Positions 61,274 through 64,000 of a stretch of DNA of 64,000 nt are shown here, piece after piece (the first letter of the stretch is position 1; each line of letters opens with the position of its first letter). The DNA comes from Metabacillus schmidteae. GTDB taxonomy: Bacteria > Bacillota > Bacilli > Bacillales > Bacillaceae. A program made the translations under genes and the position numbers. Location: the NCBI RefSeq assembly GCF_903166545.1, contig NZ_CAESCH010000001.1, positions 1,864,001-1,928,000 on the forward strand, given 5' to 3'. Below the pieces are notes generated by a model, which did not search any database, was not told the DNA's origin, and was given only the letters and a program-made list of their open reading frames with translations.

Positions 61274-61690
61274 TTATTTCACTTCTCTTAAGCCCTTACC
61301 ATGATGAATATCTCGAATACCTTCTTCACAAACACCATATGATTTCCAAAAACATGACTTACAAAGAGTTTGAATATCTGAAGGGTCAACATGTAGGGTA
61401 ATGAGTGATTCAATATCCTTCCAACTTAGGATTTGTCCTATTCTAAGGCCAAGTTTTTCTAATATAGCTGCATCTCTTTCATAAATATGAACATCCTGAC
61501 AATGATATTTCCCGGAATTTGGATATTTTTCGCACAAATTGTCCGGGCCTAAAGTTAGTTTAATCCATGTCTTAGGATTTTTTCTCAATGTTTGATGTAA
61601 ACGTGTCATATTCTCCACATATTCTTTTGAATAACCCATGCCTCGGTAACCCAAGAGGCAAAAAAGGTGATGGCCTCGAAGTTTATACAT
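61274..61690 (-). CDS. DUF1284 domain-containing protein
   Basis: A 138-residue DUF1284 protein. KLRGHHLFCLLGYRGMGYSKEYVENM opens the domain, followed by LGPDNLCEKYP, KYHCQDVHIYERDAAIL and a C-terminal CKSCFWKSYGVCEEG. Six Cys in pairs suggest an iron-sulfur or zinc site. The domain is annotated as iron-sulfur-binding in some members, with no known role. The frame runs to 61774, but the ATG at 61690 follows GAGGAGGAAAT and begins at the conserved RGHHLFC. Confidence 0.85.
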   Translation of the reverse strand: MYKLRGHHLFCLLGYRGMGYSKEYVENMTRLHQTLRKNPKTWIKLTLGPDNLCEKYPNSGKYHCQDVHIYERDAAILEKLGLRIGQILSWKDIESLITLHVDPSDIQTLCKSCFWKSYGVCEEGIRDIHHGKGLREVK

Positions 61691-61811
61691 TATTTCCTCC
61701 TCTAATAGTTGAAGAATTATGTTAACTTTAATTAAATTCCAGTTAACAAATATGATTTTAGCATATAAAATCAAAAGATCGGGACTTGATTTGCGATTTC
61801 AGTGGGTTTAA

Positions 61812-61889
61812 TTTACATATTTACATAAAATTAACATTAAATTAATAAAATTTACAAAACCTTTACAATTGCTTAATGTGTAATTTACA
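61812..61889 (+). promoter_or_regulatory. PhoP-box array upstream of pstS
   Basis: TTTACA (61812, 61820), TTAACA (61831), TTTACA (61851, 61862, 61884). Successive sites 61820/61831 and 61851/61862 are 11 bases apart and 61862/61884 are 22 apart. This is the phasing of PhoP boxes (TT[A/T/C]ACA), expected before the phosphate-starvation pst operon. Confidence 0.75.
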
Positions 61890-61963
61890 TTTCGGGTTTA
61901 ATCTTAACAATGGACATAATTTAAGATGAAAAGTTGTCAGTAGATCACCTTGGAGGTTCAGAA

Positions 61964-62800
61964 ATGACATTTATGAGAAAGACAACACTTGGCTTAATGA
62001 TGCTTTTAATAACTTTCGCTCTAGTAGCATGTGGTAACAATAATGAAACAGAGATTTCAAATGATAGTTCAGATACAATTGCGATTTCAGGTTCGACATC
62101 AGTAGGGCCATTAGCTGAAAAAATTGCAGAAAAATACAAAGAGAAAAAGTCTGTAAATATAGAGATTAATCAAATAGGTTCATCCGCAGGAATAACAAAT
62201 GCAATAAGTGGTGTATCTGAGATTGGAATGTCTTCACGTGATTTAAAAGAAGAAGAAAAAGCAGAAGGACTAACTGAGACAATTATTGCTTATGATGGGA
62301 TTGTTGTTGTCACACACCCAACCAATAAAGTGAAAGATCTTACGATAGAGCAGGTAAAGGATATATTTACTGGAAAGATTACTAACTGGAATGAACTTGG
62401 TGGAGAAGACATGGAAATTGTCGTTGTTTCCAGAGAAGATGGATCAGGATCTCGTGATGCTTTTCAAGAAATCGTAGGTTACACATCTGGTGAATTAGTA
62501 AGAAGTTCTATCATTGCCAGCGGAAACGGTAATATAAAGACAACAGTTGCAACGAATAGACATGCTATCGGTTTTATTTCATTTGAATATATTGATCATA
62601 CGATCTCAACGGTAAAAATTAATGGTGTAGAAGCAACAGCAGAAAATGTTCTAAAGCAAAAATATAGTTTGTCACGTCCGTTTTTGTTTGTACATAAGGA
62701 AGGGCAGCTTTCTAATGTAGGACAAGAATTTATTGACTACATTCTAGGACCAGAAGGACAGGCGATTGCAGCAGAATCTGGTGCTATACCAATAAAATAA
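61964..62800 (+). CDS. pstS: Phosphate ABC transporter substrate-binding lipoprotein PstS
   Basis: A 279-residue lipoprotein that binds phosphate outside the membrane. The signal LGLMMLLITFALVACG gives the lipobox LVAC. The mature protein has ISGSTSVGPLAEKIAEKY (N-terminal phosphate loop), GSSAGITNAISG, GMSSRDLKEEE, the VSREDGSGSRDAF phosphate-binding Ser/Arg segment and IGFISFEYID. The longer frame from 61934 lacks a site. The ATG at 61964 follows TTGGAGGTTCAG. It leads the pst operon and should be induced by phosphate limitation. Confidence 0.94.
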   Translation: MTFMRKTTLGLMMLLITFALVACGNNNETEISNDSSDTIAISGSTSVGPLAEKIAEKYKEKKSVNIEINQIGSSAGITNAISGVSEIGMSSRDLKEEEKAEGLTETIIAYDGIVVVTHPTNKVKDLTIEQVKDIFTGKITNWNELGGEDMEIVVVSREDGSGSRDAFQEIVGYTSGELVRSSIIASGNGNIKTTVATNRHAIGFISFEYIDHTISTVKINGVEATAENVLKQKYSLSRPFLFVHKEGQLSNVGQEFIDYILGPEGQAIAAESGAIPIK

Positions 62801-62875
62801 TTGACCATCACTGATGTCATATCAACATGCCAGACATAAACATCATGCGTTATAGCAAACTTGGAGGAATGAAGA

Positions 62876-63790
62876 ATGCCACGACTACCTGTGGAGGATC
62901 AAACGATAGATATTGGAAAATCAAATAAACGAAAGTATATGCTTGAGAAGCTTTCAGCAAAGTTATTTCTTCTTTGCGCACTACTCTCAGTTGTCAGCTT
63001 ATTGGTCATTATAGGGTTTGTATTTTATAAAGGATCTTTACCATTTGTTGCTAAAGGATATAGTTTTATTGATTTTATCTTCGGAGTAGATTGGGTTCCT
63101 AGTGAAGATCAATTTGGGATCTTGCCAATGATTGTAGCATCTATTTTTGCTACAATTGGTGCTTTAATCATTGGAGTTCCAGTTGGCTTATTTACAGCTA
63201 TTTTCTTATCAGAAATAGCACCTAAAAGTATTGCAAAGCTGATTTCACCAGCTGTACAGCTATTAGCAGGTATTCCATCAGTTTTATATGGAGTATTCGG
63301 ACTTGCTATAATCGTCCCTTTCTTGCAAAATAATTTAAATTTGCCAAAGGGGCAAAGCTTAATTGCTGTTATTCTCGTATTAGCGATAATGATGTTACCT
63401 ACGATTGTTACAGTTGCGGAGACAGCCATTCGTTCAGTACCTAAAACGTATCGTGAAGGCTCATTGGCTTTAGGGGCATCTCAAATAGGAACAATTTTTA
63501 AGGTTGTTGTCCCTGCAGCTAAATCAGGAATTATGACTGCGATCGTATTAGGTCTAGGGAGGGCGATTGGAGAAACAATGGCAGTTATCTTAGTTGCAGG
63601 AAACAGCTTAATTATCCCGACAAGCTTAACAGACAGTGTGCGTCCCCTAACAACTAATATAGCATTAGAAATGGGCTATGCTTTTGGTACACACCAGGAA
63701 ATGTTATTTGCAACTGGTATTGTGTTATTCTCGTTTATTTTAATACTGAATTTTGTCCTAGCGAAAATCAGTGCGAAGGGTGGTCATTAA
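62876..63790 (+). CDS. pstC: Phosphate ABC transporter permease PstC
   Basis: A 304-residue permease with six membrane spans: FILGVDWVP-like IFGVDWVPSEDQFGILPMI, then PVGLFTAIFLSEIAPKSI, VQLLAGIPSVLYGVFGL and the cytoplasmic EAA-type loop YREGSLALGASQIGTIFKVVVPAA, followed by GLGRAIGETMAVILVAGN. Length is normal for PstC. TTGGAGGAATG precedes the start. The pstA gene begins one base after the stop. With PstA and the ATPase PstB (outside the window) it completes the phosphate importer. Confidence 0.94.
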   Translation: MPRLPVEDQTIDIGKSNKRKYMLEKLSAKLFLLCALLSVVSLLVIIGFVFYKGSLPFVAKGYSFIDFIFGVDWVPSEDQFGILPMIVASIFATIGALIIGVPVGLFTAIFLSEIAPKSIAKLISPAVQLLAGIPSVLYGVFGLAIIVPFLQNNLNLPKGQSLIAVILVLAIMMLPTIVTVAETAIRSVPKTYREGSLALGASQIGTIFKVVVPAAKSGIMTAIVLGLGRAIGETMAVILVAGNSLIIPTSLTDSVRPLTTNIALEMGYAFGTHQEMLFATGIVLFSFILILNFVLAKISAKGGH

Positions 63791-63791
63791 G

Positions 63792-64000
63792 TTGAGAAAG
63801 GTAAAAGATAACATCTTACGTGGACTACTATGGTTTTCAGCTTTCTTAACTATTGCTATTCTTGTTACGATCGTTGGATATATATTTTTTAAAGGTTTTC
63901 GATTAATTAGCATCGATTTTATTTTTGGAGATTACTCTCCCACAGGTCATGGCGGAATTTGGCCAATGATTATTACGACAATCTATACAATCTTGATCTC
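63792..64000 (+). CDS. pstA: Phosphate ABC transporter permease PstA, N-terminal part (runs off window)
   Basis: The frame opens at TTG (63792), one base after the pstC stop, with GAAGGGTGGTC inside the pstC end as ribosome site. The visible 70 residues contain the first membrane span (LLWFSAFLTIAILVTIVGYIFFKG), then ISIDFIFGDYSPTGHGGIWPMI, the pattern of PstA N-termini. The remainder is outside the window. Confidence 0.85.
   Translation, partial: MRKVKDNILRGLLWFSAFLTIAILVTIVGYIFFKGFRLISIDFIFGDYSPTGHGGIWPMIITTIYTILI

Overview
The window looks like chromosomal DNA of a low-GC, spore-forming Bacillaceae (Bacillus, Metabacillus or Neobacillus-like). The evidence is AT-rich DNA, strong AGGAGG-type ribosome binding sites, frequent TTG/GTG starts, a proline T-box before proBA, guanidine-I (ykkC) riboswitches, and close relatives of B. 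subtilis YwbE, GuaC, YlbL, MalL, AzoR2 and YkgA. I see no rRNA, tRNA, insertion sequence, prophage or CRISPR. The genus is inferred and cannot be fixed from the sequence alone.

Layout. 0-8 kb: the 3' end of an MFS transporter, an aldo/keto reductase, a YkgA-type hydrolase, a DUF3231 protein, a LacI regulator with the oligo-1,6-glucosidase MalL, and a metallo-beta-lactamase-fold/TetR pair behind overlapping palindromic operators. 8-17 kb: a MATE exporter, T-box-controlled proBA, a probable type I toxin-antitoxin locus (34-codon hydrophobic peptide with a convergent antisense RNA), an orphan 7-TM histidine kinase, padR-chrA, ywbE, and guaC with a PurBox pair. 17-24 kb: the 5-oxoprolinase operon pxpBCA followed by an AEC transporter, a hypothetical gene, and an operon of Gly/Ser-rich lipoprotein, glutathionylspermidine-synthase-like ATP-grasp enzyme and DUF350 membrane protein. 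24-29 kb: a hairpin-rich intergenic region, a TPR-dynamin-like GTPase, a YlbL/SepM protease and a first array of 52-bp stem-loop repeats. 29-40 kb: a divergent sugar locus with two LacI regulators, three Gfo/Idh/MocA oxidoreductases, ThuA, a sugar isomerase/epimerase and a CUT1 ABC importer lacking its ATPase, with LacI-type palindromes in the control regions. 40-47 kb: a two-component system, ppc, a small unknown protein and an azoreductase.

47.6-57 kb is a guanidine-assimilation locus. A first guanidine-I riboswitch precedes an APC permease. A second precedes the two carboxyguanidine deiminase subunits, a multidomain guanidine/urea carboxylase and allophanate hydrolase. Together they would convert guanidine to carboxyguanidine, then allophanate, then ammonia and CO2. 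Seven 52-bp stem-loop repeats lie inside this operon. 57-64 kb: a 2-hydroxyacid dehydrogenase, a small coiled-coil protein, uppP, a manganese catalase, a GNAT acetyltransferase, a small hydrophilic protein, a DUF1284 protein, and the start of the pst phosphate operon behind PhoP-like boxes; pstA runs off the end.

The items most worth a second look are the two 52-bp-period stem-loop arrays (one inside the guanidine operon), the lipoprotein/ATP-grasp/DUF350 module, the TPR-dynamin GTPase, the type I toxin-antitoxin locus, and the ThuA/Gfo-Idh sugar locus.
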